Positions 6,186-6,661 of a DNA stretch of 6,661 nt are shown here, piece after piece. The notes beneath the pieces are model-generated. The model was not told the origin of the DNA. It worked only from the letters and a program-made list of their open reading frames with translations, and ran no database searches. The position numbers were made by a program, and so were the translations under genes. The stretch is taken from the NCBI GenBank assembly GCA_007127595.1, contig SKZA01000002.1, forward strand, positions 1 to 6,661. The letters run 5' to 3'. The number at the start of each line of letters is the position of its first letter. Positions within the stretch are counted from its first letter, which is position 1. The DNA is from Kiritimatiellia bacterium (lineage in GTDB: Bacteria; Verrucomicrobiota; Kiritimatiellia; SLAD01).

Positions 6186-6255
6186 TAATCGTAATCGTAA
6201 TCTTAATCCTAATCTTCCCATGAACAGATTAAGAGTAAGATTGCGATTAGGATTA
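6186..6255. repeat. Inverted repeat built from TAATCN hexamers
   Basis: The left arm has five consecutive hexamers: TAATCG (6186), TAATCG (6192), TAATCT (6198), TAATCC (6204) and TAATCT (6210). A 10-base loop (6216-6225) follows. The right arm has five hexamers of the complementary kind: AGATTA (6226), AGAGTA (6232), AGATTG (6238), CGATTA (6244) and GGATTA (6250). Paired in register, two units are perfect, one has a G-T wobble, one has a single mismatch and one has two. This gives a stem of about 30 bp. It lies between ligA and the ICMT-like gene, both on the minus strand. No T-run follows on either strand, so it is not a classical terminator. I see no coding sense in it. Confidence 0.85.
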
Positions 6256-6303
6256 AGAACAAGAGAGAATGGAGCACAAGGCATGGGCGATGAACACCCA
6301 GGC

Positions 6304-6661
6304 TCATCCCTCAATCAGTTTCCCGAACGCCTCCTCATCCAGAATTGGCACCCCCAACTTCACCGCCTTGTCGTACTTTGAGCCGGCGCTTTCGCCTGCC
6401 ACAACGTAATCGGTTTTCTTTGATACGCTTGAACTCACGGCGCCGCCACGCGCCCGAATCTGTTCCGCCGCCTCGTCGCGAGTGAACCCTTCCAATGAGC
6501 CGGTTAAGACAAAGGTCTTGCCCGTCAATGGGCCTTCGGTCGGCGCCGCCGACTTCTTCCGCTTCATTCGCACGCCGGCATCCCGCAAGGATCTCAGGAC
6601 GGCCCGATTCCGTTCCTGCGCAAAGAACGCCGTGATGCTGGCGGCGACGATCGGACCAATA
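6304..6661 (-). CDS. ligA: NAD-dependent DNA ligase LigA, C-terminal part
   Basis: The minus-strand frame is open from the right window edge to a TGA at 6304-6306, giving 118 codons. The first visible residues, IGPIVAASITAFFAQERNR, are the end of the helix-hairpin-helix domain. A variable linker, MKRKKSAAPTEGP, follows. The last roughly 75 residues are a BRCT domain: LTGKTFVLTGSLEGFTRDEA, then RGGAVSSSVSKKTDYVVAGE, GSKYDKAVKLGVPILDEEAF. This order is diagnostic of bacterial LigA, which seals nicks in replication and repair using NAD+. The adenylation, OB and zinc-finger domains lie beyond the window. The C-terminus (KLIEG) is of normal length. A TTG at 6588 could be misread as a start, but homology clearly extends upstream of it. 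The gene runs in the same direction as the ICMT-like gene, 141 bases away. Confidence 0.95.
   Translation of the reverse strand, partial: IGPIVAASITAFFAQERNRAVLRSLRDAGVRMKRKKSAAPTEGPLTGKTFVLTGSLEGFTRDEAAEQIRARGGAVSSSVSKKTDYVVAGESAGSKYDKAVKLGVPILDEEAFGKLIEG

Noticed and set aside
6186..6255. Hexamer hairpin as an intrinsic terminator for ligA or as a CRISPR array
   Set aside because: No T-run follows the stem on either strand, the stem is AT-rich, and the units are contiguous 6-mers without spacers.
6304..6588. Short stand-alone BRCT-domain protein starting at the TTG at 6588
   Set aside because: The same frame continues upstream to the window edge with typical LigA helix-hairpin-helix sequence, so this is the tail of ligA.

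Overview
The window appears to come from a bacterial chromosome of moderately high GC. Gene content (NAD-dependent ligA, a GT81-type GpgS, GT-B glycosyltransferases) and the dispersed intergenic repeats suggest an environmental Gram-negative lineage, possibly in or near the PVC superphylum (Kiritimatiellota or Verrucomicrobia type). This is only an impression from sequence style; no rRNA or other taxonomic marker is present apart from the ligA tail.

Layout. Positions 1-236 (minus) hold the N-terminus of a GT-B glycosyltransferase that runs off the left edge. A 135-base divergent spacer follows. Four tightly packed plus-strand genes come next (372-4841): an M20-peptidase-like protein that has lost key active-site residues, a glucosyl-3-phosphoglycerate synthase (GpgS, GT81), a GT4-like glycosyltransferase with a long C-terminal tail, and a HAD hydrolase. 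Junctions are an 11-base overlap, a 4-base ATGA overlap and a 3-base gap, so this is almost certainly one operon. Positions 4842-5074 lie between convergent genes and are packed with dispersed palindromic repeats. The minus strand then carries an MBL-fold hydrolase (5075-5710) coupled to an isoprenylcysteine-methyltransferase-like membrane protein (5710-6162). Positions 6163-6303 contain a heptamer repeat and a remarkable inverted repeat made of TAATCN hexamers. The window ends in the C-terminus of ligA (6304-6661, minus).

How the genes may work together. GpgS joins an NDP-glucose to 3-phosphoglycerate. A HAD phosphatase could remove the phosphate to give glucosylglycerate, and the GT4 protein (and perhaps the divergent GT) could add a further sugar, as in the mannosylglucosylglycerate route known from Petrotoga. 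The locus therefore looks like a compatible-solute or glycoside pathway. Its most unusual member is the first gene, an M20-fold protein that keeps one half of the di-metal site but lacks the catalytic Glu, the neighbouring Glu ligand and the C-terminal His. The right-hand genes (MBL hydrolase, methyltransferase, ligA) look like unrelated housekeeping or accessory functions.
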